This document shows, in pieces, positions 1 through 5,992 of a stretch of DNA of 6,173 nt. The notes under the pieces were generated by a model, which saw only the letters and a program-made list of their open reading frames with translations, made no database searches and was not told the DNA's origin. The stretch comes from Lentisphaeria bacterium (GTDB taxonomy: Bacteria > Verrucomicrobiota > Lentisphaeria > Victivallales > GWF2-50-93), in contig JAGVIF010000376.1 in NCBI GenBank assembly GCA_020056205.1, forward strand, positions 1-6,173, written 5' to 3'. The stretch's first letter is position 1; each line of letters starts with the position of its first letter. The translations under genes were made by a program, and so were the position numbers.

Positions 1-7
1 TCCGTTC

Positions 8-63
8 GTAGTAGCGCAATTTATTGCGCGTTATCAAGAACGGCGTATAAATTCGCCTACTAC
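8..63. repeat. REPIN-like pair of inverted REP hairpins
   Basis: Two related units face each other. The plus-strand unit begins GTAGTAG at 8-14 and contains the palindrome GCGCAAT-TT-ATTGCGC at 14-29. The second unit, read on the minus strand from 63, begins GTAGTAG and contains GGCG...CGCC (57-54 with 45-42) around an AT-rich core. Aligned, both units read GTAGTAG, then a GC clamp, then AATTTAT, then the matching GC clamp, then CGTT. The outer GTAGTAG and CTACTAC arms also pair, giving a long composite hairpin. A GTAG head followed by a palindrome, in inverted pairs, is the known architecture of REP/REPIN elements mobilised by RAYT (IS200-like) transposases. No such transposase gene is present here. 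The family assignment is inference from architecture. The element covers the last codons of miaA. Confidence 0.7.
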
Positions 64-993
64 AAACAAAGCGATACCGATACCGACCCCGAAAAAGGCG
101 GCAGTTTCGACGGGCAGGTTTATGGGAATGGCATCCTTGTGCCTGTTCTTGAACCATGATTCCTGTCGTTTTGCCAAGTTCCAAGTGGCGGATATGATTT
201 CGGCCTTCATTTCGTCGCGGCTAATTTGTCCTGCTATATATTTAGCTATGATTTTGTATCCTATAGCCTGACGGGCTGTCGGGGAGTTAAGCAATCCTTT
301 GCGGATTAAATTTTCAGCTTCTTCCACCCACTTTTCGGAAAGCATTTTTTCAGTTCTTTCTTTAATCCTCCTTTTCAAATCATTTCTTTCCCTTTTTATC
401 ACAAAGCATATCTTTTCTTTTCCTGGGTCACTTTTTGCCCATTTCGTTTTCAGGTCTTTCGGGGACTTGCCGGTCAGGAGGATTATTTCAGCGATTCTAA
501 GCATCCTTCTGCGATTCGGATATGTTTGATGAAAGTCCTCCCCGCTTTTTTCTTTCAGGAAGAGGCAGAGGTTTTTGAAGCCTTCCTCGCCCGAAAACTT
601 TTTGTCGAGTTCAAGAGAAATTGCTTTATCGGATGGAAGCGGATTAAGCCCGTCAATCAGCGCCTTTAGATACATTCCGCTGCCGCCGACGATAATCGGG
701 AGTTTTCCGTTTTTGCGAATTTCGCAAACAGCCCTTTCAGCCAGTTCCTTGTATTTGAAGACGTTAAGAGGCTCGTGTATTTCAAGGATGTTTATGAGAT
801 GATGCTTTACTTTTTTCATCTCCTCCGGCGCGGGCTTGGCTGTCCCTATATCAAGCCCTCTATATGCCTGCATGGAATCGGCGCTTATGATTTCTCCGGA
901 AAAACGTTCGGCAACATGGAGAGCCAACTCGCTCTTTCCGGATGCCGTCGGACCCATAATAAAAACTGACGGAAGGCTACGCTGACTTTGCAT
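34..993 (-). CDS. miaA: tRNA dimethylallyltransferase (tRNA delta(2)-isopentenylpyrophosphate transferase)
   Basis: MiaA transfers the dimethylallyl group of DMAPP to N6 of A37 in tRNAs that read UNN codons; it is cytoplasmic. Numbered from the ATG at 993 (319 residues), the P-loop GPTASGKS is at 14-21 and SADSMQ at 37-42, containing the conserved Asp. DIGTAKP is at 48-54, GGSGMY at 103-108, QAIGYK near 242-247 and KRQESWFKNR at 275-284. All are family hallmarks. An in-frame TTG at 1008 would add five residues, but neither start has a convincing Shine-Dalgarno, so I prefer the ATG. The gene overlaps the lspA 3' end by 17 nt and is the last gene of the dksA-like/lspA/miaA operon, probably translated by coupling. 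The last ~25 residues (VETAAFFGVGIGIALFVVGEFIRRS) are hydrophobic, unlike a normal MiaA C-terminus, and are encoded by a hexamer repeat plus half of a REP-like element. The catalytic body looks intact. Confidence 0.97.
   Translation of the reverse strand: MQSQRSLPSVFIMGPTASGKSELALHVAERFSGEIISADSMQAYRGLDIGTAKPAPEEMKKVKHHLINILEIHEPLNVFKYKELAERAVCEIRKNGKLPIIVGGSGMYLKALIDGLNPLPSDKAISLELDKKFSGEEGFKNLCLFLKEKSGEDFHQTYPNRRRMLRIAEIILLTGKSPKDLKTKWAKSDPGKEKICFVIKRERNDLKRRIKERTEKMLSEKWVEEAENLIRKGLLNSPTARQAIGYKIIAKYIAGQISRDEMKAEIISATWNLAKRQESWFKNRHKDAIPINLPVETAAFFGVGIGIALFVVGEFIRRS
73..90. repeat. Short hexanucleotide tandem repeat inside the miaA 3' end
   Basis: Three consecutive hexamers read GATACC, GATACC, GACCCC on the plus strand. 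On the minus strand they encode the Gly-Val-Gly-Ile-Gly-Ile run in the C-terminal tail of MiaA. The tract lies between the conserved MiaA body and the REP-like pair at 8-63. It may be part of the same inserted or expanded non-native sequence. This is too short to be informative alone. Confidence 0.5.
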
Positions 994-1495
994 TTTTCCG
1001 GTCGTCAAGGAAGGAGTTTAGCAAGAAAAGCATGACGCTTATAGTTATCGCGCTATCCGCGATGTTGAACGCCGGCCAGCGGTTGTCGCCCACGTAAAAA
1101 TCGAGAAAATCCACGACTGAGCCTCTGATTATTCTGTCAAATAAATTCCCTGTTATTCCTCCGGCAAGGAGCGAAAGGGCTATCTCATTGACTCTTTTTC
1201 CGGCGCATATTTTTTTGAAGGAGGCTATTATCACTATGAGCGCGATGAACGCGATTGCGGTGAGAAGTTCCGGGTAATTTGAAAAAATTCCCCAGGCGGC
1301 GCCTTTATTTTGAACAAGTACTATTCTGAAAAAACCCGGAATAATTGTTTGAACGTTATGCCCGAGCAGCCTCAGGATGGCCAGCTTTGAAATTTGATCA
1401 GCTATAAACACCAGCATTATGATGTTAGCCGGCGACATAAGATACGCCGCCGCCGTATTGCGAGAACTGTTTGGAACGGATGAATCCGCGTTCAT
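977..1495 (-). CDS. lspA: Lipoprotein signal peptidase (signal peptidase II)
   Basis: LspA is an inner-membrane aspartic protease that cuts the signal peptide from prolipoproteins after the lipobox Cys has been diacylglyceryl-modified. The 172-residue length is typical. Visible signatures are NKGAAWG at 63-69, GNLFDRIIRGSVVDFLDF at 116-132 with catalytic Asp129, and FNIADSAI at 143-150 with catalytic Asp147. The 18-residue spacing between these aspartates matches known family members. Hydrophobic stretches near 24-44, 76-92, 104-116 and 147-161 account for the expected four membrane helices. The ~20-residue N-terminus before the first helix is polar and slightly long. The ATG at 1495 overlaps the stop of the upstream dksA-like gene as ATGA, so translation is probably coupled. 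The lspA end overlaps the miaA start. Confidence 0.98.
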   Translation of the reverse strand: MNADSSVPNSSRNTAAAYLMSPANIIMLVFIADQISKLAILRLLGHNVQTIIPGFFRIVLVQNKGAAWGIFSNYPELLTAIAFIALIVIIASFKKICAGKRVNEIALSLLAGGITGNLFDRIIRGSVVDFLDFYVGDNRWPAFNIADSAITISVMLFLLNSFLDDRKNAKSA

Positions 1496-2160
1496 CGTTC
1501 AATGCCTGAGTCTTCGGATAATTTTTCTCTTTCTGTTTTGCATTTGACACAGAATCTGGCGTAAGGCTTGACTTCGAGCCTTGCATCAGGAATTTTACAA
1601 CCACATTCCTGGCATTTCCCAAATTCGCCGCCGGCAAGACGGTTAAGAGCCTCGTCAATCATTTCAATTTCTTCCATCTCGCCCGACATAATGTCAAGTT
1701 CCATGGCGTGAAGGAAATTGTCGCTGCCGTAGTCAGCCATGTGATTTGTCATGGCGCTTGAAGGTTCGCCCGTGGCGGCGCCCGAAAGCAGGGCGTCTTC
1801 GGAAAGCGTCTGCACCTGGTTTGAAAGCATATTTCTGGCTCTCATAAGCAAATCGTAGTATTTCTTCTTTCGTCCGGTAAAAGATTTTACGACTTCTTTG
1901 GATATGGGAACAACGAGTTTGAGGCGTTCTTTAACGGTTTTGCTTATCCCCGCCTTTTGAACAGGAGATATTTTTTGTCTGCCTTTTTTTGCGGCAACAA
2001 GGGATTTCGCCGTATTTGTTTTAGAAAGGGTTGCTTTAGCGGCTGGTTTTTTATTTTTTTTAATTGTTGACATCGTCGGCTTGACTTTTATTTTCTTCAC
2101 CGGCGCCTTTTTGGATGCCGCGCTTTTAGTGATAGATTTTTTCTTGCTTTTTGTTGCCAT
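1492..2160 (-). CDS. DksA/TraR-family C4 zinc-finger protein with lysine-rich N-terminal tail
   Basis: The C-terminal half is a DksA/TraR-type protein. An alpha-helical region (about 96-178) contains NHMADYGSDNF (139-149) in the position of the acidic coiled-coil tip that DksA inserts into the RNA polymerase secondary channel. A four-cysteine zinc finger follows, with Cys183/Cys186 and Cys204/Cys207 (GKCQECGCKIPDAR...ARFCVKCK). The first ~90 residues are a low-complexity Lys/Ala/Pro/Ser/Thr segment (KKKS, KKAPVKK, KKNKKPAAK) resembling histone H1-like tails, which likely binds nucleic acid; E. coli DksA has no such tail. Total length of 222 residues exceeds the usual ~110-150 for this reason. 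A Shine-Dalgarno AAGGAAG lies 7 nt upstream of the ATG. The gene heads the operon with lspA and miaA. The family is clear; whether it answers ppGpp like true DksA is not shown, so no symbol is given. Confidence 0.93.
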   Translation of the reverse strand: MATKSKKKSITKSAASKKAPVKKIKVKPTMSTIKKNKKPAAKATLSKTNTAKSLVAAKKGRQKISPVQKAGISKTVKERLKLVVPISKEVVKSFTGRKKKYYDLLMRARNMLSNQVQTLSEDALLSGAATGEPSSAMTNHMADYGSDNFLHAMELDIMSGEMEEIEMIDEALNRLAGGEFGKCQECGCKIPDARLEVKPYARFCVKCKTEREKLSEDSGIER

Positions 2161-2167
2161 TTTAATT

Positions 2168-2174
2168 CTTCCTT
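2168..2174 (-). promoter_or_regulatory. Ribosome-binding site of the dksA-like gene
   Basis: On the minus strand AAGGAAG lies 7 nt before the ATG at 2160, a near-ideal Shine-Dalgarno that fixes this start and therefore includes the lysine-rich tail in the protein. Confidence 0.75.
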
Positions 2175-2192
2175 AATATTAATTCTCACACA

Positions 2193-2222
2193 TTGTTTTC
2201 GCTTAACGGGCGGCAATATTAT
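2193..2222 (+). promoter_or_regulatory. Candidate sigma-70 promoter for the PHP gene
   Basis: On the plus strand TTGTTT (2193-2198) is followed after 18 nt by TATTAT (2217-2222), with the expected start about 50 nt before the ATG at 2279. Its -10 box shares bases with the leftward -10 box because AATATT is self-complementary. No clear Shine-Dalgarno precedes the PHP ATG; the bases just upstream are AT-rich and then CCCG. Confidence 0.35.
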
Positions 2223-2243
2223 CATGCGCTTCAATAAAATCAA
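2216..2243 (-). promoter_or_regulatory. Candidate sigma-70 promoter for the dksA-like/lspA/miaA operon
   Basis: On the minus strand a -35-like TTGATT (2243-2238) is followed after 16 nt by TAATAT (2221-2216). Transcription would begin near 2209 and leave a leader of about 50 nt before the ATG. The -10 region overlaps the candidate rightward promoter for the PHP gene. This is a consensus match by eye only. Confidence 0.4.
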
Positions 2244-2278
2244 GTTGAAAAGCCAAAAAACAAGATTTAACCCGTATT

Positions 2279-3157
2279 ATGATAGACCTCCATACTCACA
2301 GTTCCGCCTCCGACGGCTCTTATTCTCCTTCGGAAATCCTTGCGCTCGCGAAAAAAACTGGGCTGACGGCATTGGCTATTACGGATCATGACACCGTGTC
2401 GGGGCTTGAAGAATTTGAACAGGCATCAACAAAACTTCAATATGAAAATGCCGTTCAGGGCGTGGAGATGTCGGTAAAAATTCCAAACGCGTCCCTTCAT
2501 ATTTGCGGACTCTTCATTGACCGCAAAAACGCTGAACTGCTCGCCCTCCTTAAAAAAATAAGGGGAAAAAGGGATGAAAGGAATCTTGCTATTGCCGAAA
2601 AATTATTGGCGTTAGGATATAAAATAAGCGTTGACGATGTGCTTAAAATAGCAAAAGGAGAGTCTGTTGGAAGGCCCCATTTTGCGAAAGTCCTTGTCGC
2701 CAAGGGATATTTTAAAAATACTCAGGAAGCCTTTGACCGCGCCCTCAAAAGGGGAACCTGCGCCTACGTAGACAGGATGCTCCCCGCTCCCGAAGAAGCC
2801 ATTTCGGCAATACATGGCGCAGGCGGACTCGTATTCTGGGCACATCCTTTTGGCAGAAAAAATTTTACAAAACCAAGATTTATAAGCCTGCTGCATGAAT
2901 TGACGCAGATAGGGCTTGACGGAATAGAAGCGTATTACAGTACTTACGACAAGGAAACGGAAAAATATCTGTTGTCAGTGTCCGAAAAAGAGGGCATTCT
3001 TGTTTCCGGCGGAAGCGACTTTCACGGAACTAACATGGACGGAATACAAATAGGGACGGGAGATGGGAATATGGCAATACCCGACCGCATATTTCAAGAA
3101 CTCAGAGATTCATGGCTTGGAAAGCGGCATTGGACAGCGGCGGAACCAGTTGTTTAA
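2279..3157 (+). CDS. PHP-domain metal-dependent phosphoesterase (YciV/TrpH-like family)
   Basis: PHP-domain hydrolases of this type use a two- or three-metal centre to cleave phosphoester bonds. Characterised relatives are 3',5'-nucleoside bisphosphate phosphatases and the 5'-3' exoribonuclease RNase AM. The metal-ligand set is complete: DLHTHSSASDG at 3-13 (His5, His7, Asp12), ITDHDTVSG at 34-42 (Asp36, His37), Glu63 in GVEMS, His74 in LHICG, His134 in GRPHFAK, His189 in WAHPFG, and Asp247/His249 in GSDFHG. An inserted helical subdomain spans about 82-175. The 292-residue length is normal for the family. The ATG at 2279 directly starts the PHP core, as in relatives, but lacks an obvious Shine-Dalgarno. 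The last ~18 residues overlap the 3' end of the convergent sensor-kinase gene and may not be native family sequence. Substrate cannot be told from sequence. Confidence 0.95.
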   Translation: MIDLHTHSSASDGSYSPSEILALAKKTGLTALAITDHDTVSGLEEFEQASTKLQYENAVQGVEMSVKIPNASLHICGLFIDRKNAELLALLKKIRGKRDERNLAIAEKLLALGYKISVDDVLKIAKGESVGRPHFAKVLVAKGYFKNTQEAFDRALKRGTCAYVDRMLPAPEEAISAIHGAGGLVFWAHPFGRKNFTKPRFISLLHELTQIGLDGIEAYYSTYDKETEKYLLSVSEKEGILVSGGSDFHGTNMDGIQIGTGDGNMAIPDRIFQELRDSWLGKRHWTAAEPVV

Positions 3158-4712
3158 TTAAAGCGGCCAGCTGCTGAAAGTTAAGAGGTTTGAGCAGGCA
3201 CTCGCGGACTCCCCTCCCCTTGGCCTGTTCGAATGAAACTGTTTCGCTGTAGCCCGTACACAAAACGATTGGCAAGCCCGGCCGAATTTCCAGTACGCGT
3301 TCTATCAGTTCCATGCCTGTGATTCCCGGCATAACTTGGTCGGTGATGAGCAGGTCGAACTCCGTTGCTCGTTCGCGAAAGAGCTTCAGTGCCTTGACGC
3401 TGTCATTTTCAGTCTCCAGCGCAATGCCGTATTTAGGAAGCAGTCTTCCGGCCAGTTGGGTGATGGCAAATTCATCGTCCACCATCAGCGCCTTGATACT
3501 GCGCCGCGTGTCGGACAAGATTTCGCCTCCGGCGGGTTGGAACGCTGTCGCAGGTACTATTATATCCTTGCTGGGACTTTTCTGGTCAAGACAAGGGATA
3601 TAGACGTGGAAAGTCGAACCCTTGCCCAGCTCGGACTCCACGGAAATCACCCCTTTGCAGTTTGAAATGATGCCATTAGTCACCGACAATCCCAATCCCG
3701 TGCCTTCACCCTCCTGTTTTTTCGTCGTGAAAAAAGGCTCGAAGATGCGCGGCAGCAGGTGTGGGGCAATTCCTGTGCCGGTATCGGAAATTGACAATCG
3801 TAAATAGTTGCCTGTCAACTGGGCATTTTGCAGTGACCAACCCATCAAGGGACCCTCATGATGTTCCAAGACGACTTGCAGAGCGCCTCCTTCCCGCATG
3901 GCATGATACGCATTGGTGCAGAGGTTCAGGACGACCCGATGGATATCTGTGGGATTGGCCATGACAAGATGATCGTCCCTAACTGTCAGGCGCATTTCGA
4001 TTTCGATCGTGGAGGGCAGCGAGGAACGGAGCAGGCGGATGGCTTCCCTGATTGTCGGACCGAGGCACATTGGGTGACGCTCGGATGTCTGATGACGGCT
4101 GATAACGAGAATTTGCTTTACGATTTCGCGCGCGCGCTTGGCGCTTACACAGACTTGGTCTAACATGTCCGGTTGAATGGGTTCGCCCTGTGCCATCAAC
4201 AATTTCATCATTTCCGTGTAGCCGAGGATGGGGGTTAAAATATTGTTCAAATCGTGCGCAATGCCGCCGGCAAGGGTTCCTATCGCCTCCATTTTCTGTG
4301 CCTGAACCATGCGAACTTCCGTGGCGAGATGCTGTTCTTCAAACATGTGCAGAATCACGTCCGTCAGCAGCACCGCCCTGTACTTCCCATTTTCTGTCAG
4401 GATTATTCCGTCAGGATTGGAGTTTTTCGCTGATGAACTCAATAACTCCTCCATACTGGTATTTGTCGGCAATATCAGGGAGGGCTTCAGAAAATCGGTA
4501 AGGGGTCGGTTTTTGATGAGTTCACGCCCGAATCGCGCGTAGGCATAATTCTTCAAATCGTATTCACGCACTACTCCAATAGGATGCCGCTCCGCATCCA
4601 CCACCGGAAGAAATGGCCAGGAGGGATTGTTGCGTATCCGATCAAAAACATCGTGCATAGCCGCGGTGTGCGGAACAGCTTCGATCTCGGTCCAGCATTC
4701 GTCGAGTTTCAT
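3102..4712 (-). CDS. Hybrid sensor histidine kinase, CBS-CBS-HisKA-HATPase-REC
   Basis: The 536-residue protein has paired CBS repeats at about 10-125 (PFLPVVDAERHPIGVVREYDL, then a second repeat ending YRAVLLTDVILHMF), likely a nucleotide or ligand sensor. A HisKA dimerisation helix follows, with phosphoacceptor His153 in GGIAHDLNNILTPILGY. The HATPase domain has an N-box with Asn263/Asn267, SDTGTGI at 309-315, IFEPFFTTK at 323-331 and GEGTGLGLS at 335-343. The C-terminal receiver domain is about 407-523, with acidic Asp412/Asp413, phosphoacceptor Asp458 (LLITDQVMPG), Thr486 and Lys508. All catalytic residues are present. There is no transmembrane segment, so it should be cytoplasmic. No partner regulator or output domain is adjacent, so it is an orphan. 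The gene is more GC-rich than its neighbours (35 of 60 bases in 3841-3900, against 21 of 60 in 2581-2640) and its end overlaps the convergent PHP gene by 56 nt. Both fit acquisition by transfer. Confidence 0.97.
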   Translation of the reverse strand: MKLDECWTEIEAVPHTAAMHDVFDRIRNNPSWPFLPVVDAERHPIGVVREYDLKNYAYARFGRELIKNRPLTDFLKPSLILPTNTSMEELLSSSAKNSNPDGIILTENGKYRAVLLTDVILHMFEEQHLATEVRMVQAQKMEAIGTLAGGIAHDLNNILTPILGYTEMMKLLMAQGEPIQPDMLDQVCVSAKRAREIVKQILVISRHQTSERHPMCLGPTIREAIRLLRSSLPSTIEIEMRLTVRDDHLVMANPTDIHRVVLNLCTNAYHAMREGGALQVVLEHHEGPLMGWSLQNAQLTGNYLRLSISDTGTGIAPHLLPRIFEPFFTTKKQEGEGTGLGLSVTNGIISNCKGVISVESELGKGSTFHVYIPCLDQKSPSKDIIVPATAFQPAGGEILSDTRRSIKALMVDDEFAITQLAGRLLPKYGIALETENDSVKALKLFRERATEFDLLITDQVMPGITGMELIERVLEIRPGLPIVLCTGYSETVSFEQAKGRGVRECLLKPLNFQQLAALIKQLVPPLSNAAFQAMNL

Positions 4713-4719
4713 GTCGTTG

Positions 4720-4724
4720 CTCCC
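4720..4724 (-). promoter_or_regulatory. Ribosome-binding site of the hybrid histidine kinase
   Basis: On the minus strand GGGAG ends 7 nt before the ATG at 4712. This supports the chosen start immediately before the first CBS repeat. Confidence 0.7.
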
Positions 4725-4794
4725 GGTTGTTAAAAGAATGGAAAAATCAGGTGAGGGTAACCTATTGGGTCAGTGTTCAGGAAAAGTTAAGGGA

Positions 4795-4824
4795 ATATTA
4801 GAAATTCGTGAAGAATATTTACAA
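4795..4824 (-). promoter_or_regulatory. Candidate promoter for the hybrid histidine kinase
   Basis: In the 127-nt gap between the Ser/Thr kinase stop and the histidine kinase start, the minus strand carries TTGTAA (4824-4819), an 18-nt spacer and TAATAT (4800-4795), about 80 nt before the ATG. The match is moderate. The gap and the independent ribosome-binding site make separate transcription plausible. I saw no hairpin-plus-T terminator for the upstream kinase here. Confidence 0.3.
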
Positions 4825-4839
4825 AGTGTCGAAAATGAG

Positions 4840-5868
4840 TCAAAGAATTTGTTTTTTTGCTTTCAGGACGAAAAAAGGTTTTTTGAGAAGTTCTTTTTCT
4901 ATTTCGGCGAGGTCGCCTTTCAGTGACGCGAAATCTTGGTATCTCTGCTCAGGCTCGCGAGAAATCATTTTTTCGATGATTGGTATTAGTTTGGGACTGG
5001 GATGACTCAAGAATCCGGAGACGCTTTTTACTCCAACCGATTCTATGTGTTTTGCGAGCAGTTCGTTTATCTCGGTTTCAGTAAAATACGGCTTGCCGTT
5101 AAGCATATGAAAGAGAATCATTCCCAAACTGTATATCTCGCTGTATTGTCCTTCCGATTTGCCGAGTATCCTTTCCGGCGGGATACAATAAGGAGATCCC
5201 TCGATCTCGTCCGGTATATTCTCGTGTATTATCGCGTCTTTTGACGGGATGCAAAGCCCGTAGTCGCAAATCTTCAGATTTCCATTTTTTTCGAGGATTA
5301 TGTTTTCCGGTTTGAGGTCTCTGTAAAGATAGCCCCTGGAGCATATATACTCTTCAACTACAATGATTTGATTGACGATGCTCAACGCCCGTTCTTCAGA
5401 AACACGCTTTTTTCGCTCTATGAAGTCGTCAAGCCTTTCTCCGTCAACAAAATCAAAAACAACATAAAATTCGTCTCCCTCTTTGCCGTATTCCACAAAA
5501 TTTACTAAATTCCGGTGCGGTCCCACGATGGAGGCCGTCTCCGCCTCGCGCATAAGCTGTCTTTCCGTTTCATCGGTGTTTTTACAAGACCTCAGAGAAA
5601 GTTTCACCGCGTATTTTTTTCCCTCGTCATTTTCTTTGTGCGCCTTGAAAACGAAACCGATTCCGCCGCTCCCAAGCGGTTTGTAAAGGACGTATTCCTT
5701 GAGAAGCATAGGCGCGTAGAGAGAAATTCCGCAGGAAGGGCATGTCGTCACGCAGAGCTTTTTCGTAGTGTCCAGCCTTGCTGAACATTCAGGGCATAGA
5801 ACGATATTATTTTTGATTTCCTTCAGATTCGGAACTTTTATTTCATCCATAGACAAGAACGCTCGCAT
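4840..5868 (-). CDS. Ser/Thr protein kinase (Hanks type) with N-terminal zinc ribbon
   Basis: An N-terminal four-cysteine zinc ribbon (Cys25-Pro-Glu-Cys28 and Cys43-Pro-Ser-Cys46) precedes a complete Hanks-type kinase domain at about 59-325. The glycine loop is GSGGIG at 66-71, the ATP-binding Lys89 lies in YAVK and the helix-C Glu108 in MREAE. The catalytic loop is YRDLKPEN at 182-189 with Asp184, and metal-binding Asp202 is in DYG (for DFG). The substrate region GSPYCIPPE at 224-232 replaces the usual APE. It should be active and phosphorylate Ser/Thr. No transmembrane or extracellular sensor domain follows, so it is probably cytoplasmic, with the ribbon as the likely interaction module. 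Start choice is uncertain: ATG codons at 5868 and 5850 are both in frame and neither has a good Shine-Dalgarno. The frame stays open for 49 codons upstream of 5868 without an ATG, GTG or TTG. No target or phosphatase gene is adjacent. Confidence 0.93.
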   Translation of the reverse strand: MRAFLSMDEIKVPNLKEIKNNIVLCPECSARLDTTKKLCVTTCPSCGISLYAPMLLKEYVLYKPLGSGGIGFVFKAHKENDEGKKYAVKLSLRSCKNTDETERQLMREAETASIVGPHRNLVNFVEYGKEGDEFYVVFDFVDGERLDDFIERKKRVSEERALSIVNQIIVVEEYICSRGYLYRDLKPENIILEKNGNLKICDYGLCIPSKDAIIHENIPDEIEGSPYCIPPERILGKSEGQYSEIYSLGMILFHMLNGKPYFTETEINELLAKHIESVGVKSVSGFLSHPSPKLIPIIEKMISREPEQRYQDFASLKGDLAEIEKELLKKPFFVLKAKKQIL

Positions 5869-5933
5869 AATTTTTCGCGGACAAATAACCTCGGCGTAAA
5901 CATAGTCCCAACAATCGCTTTTTTCAATGTCAT
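5838..5933 (-). CDS. Possible 31-codon leader ORF overlapping the Ser/Thr kinase start
   Basis: On the minus strand an ATG at 5933 follows GGAG (5946-5943) with 9 nt spacing, the best ribosome-binding site in this region. The frame encodes 31 residues, beginning MTLKKAIVGTMFTPRLFV, and ends at a TAA (5840-5838) just inside the kinase gene, 10 nt past the kinase ATG at 5850. This geometry would allow translational coupling to the kinase. The peptide resembles nothing I know and the ORF may be chance. An alternative is that the kinase frame really begins upstream and this ATG is unused. Confidence 0.3.
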   Translation of the reverse strand: MTLKKAIVGTMFTPRLFVREKLCERSCLWMK

Positions 5934-5992
5934 TATCTTTTTCTCCGTTGAAACTGCCGCGTGTTTCGGGGTTGAATGGCGCTAAGTTAAGG

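Noticed and set aside
8..63. Left REP-like hairpins as an intrinsic terminator for miaA
   Set aside because: Stable hairpins are present but no T run follows on the minus strand. It may still stabilise or end the mRNA, but it lacks the intrinsic terminator signature.
1425..1658. 77-codon minus-strand ORF spanning the dksA-like/lspA junction
   Set aside because: It starts with TTG, overlaps two certain genes in another frame and has no family features. The CXXC-encoding and lspA codons explain the DNA.
2161..2278. Riboswitch or small RNA in the divergent spacer
   Set aside because: Only AT-rich sequence, promoter-like boxes and one weak inverted repeat are visible. There is no extended structure or known aptamer motif.
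3336..4542. Several plus-strand ORFs of 61-109 codons opposite the histidine kinase
   Set aside because: They are antisense shadows of a GC-richer gene whose domains are unmistakable. No ribosome-binding sites or recognisable motifs were seen.
5099..5344. 81-codon minus-strand ORF inside the Ser/Thr kinase
   Set aside because: It lies in an alternative frame of the catalytic-loop region. Its arginine-rich composition is typical of an out-of-frame reading.
3102..5868. Histidine kinase and Ser/Thr kinase as one signalling operon
   Set aside because: They are co-oriented, but a 127-nt gap, a separate ribosome-binding site, a candidate promoter and different base composition argue for independent genes.
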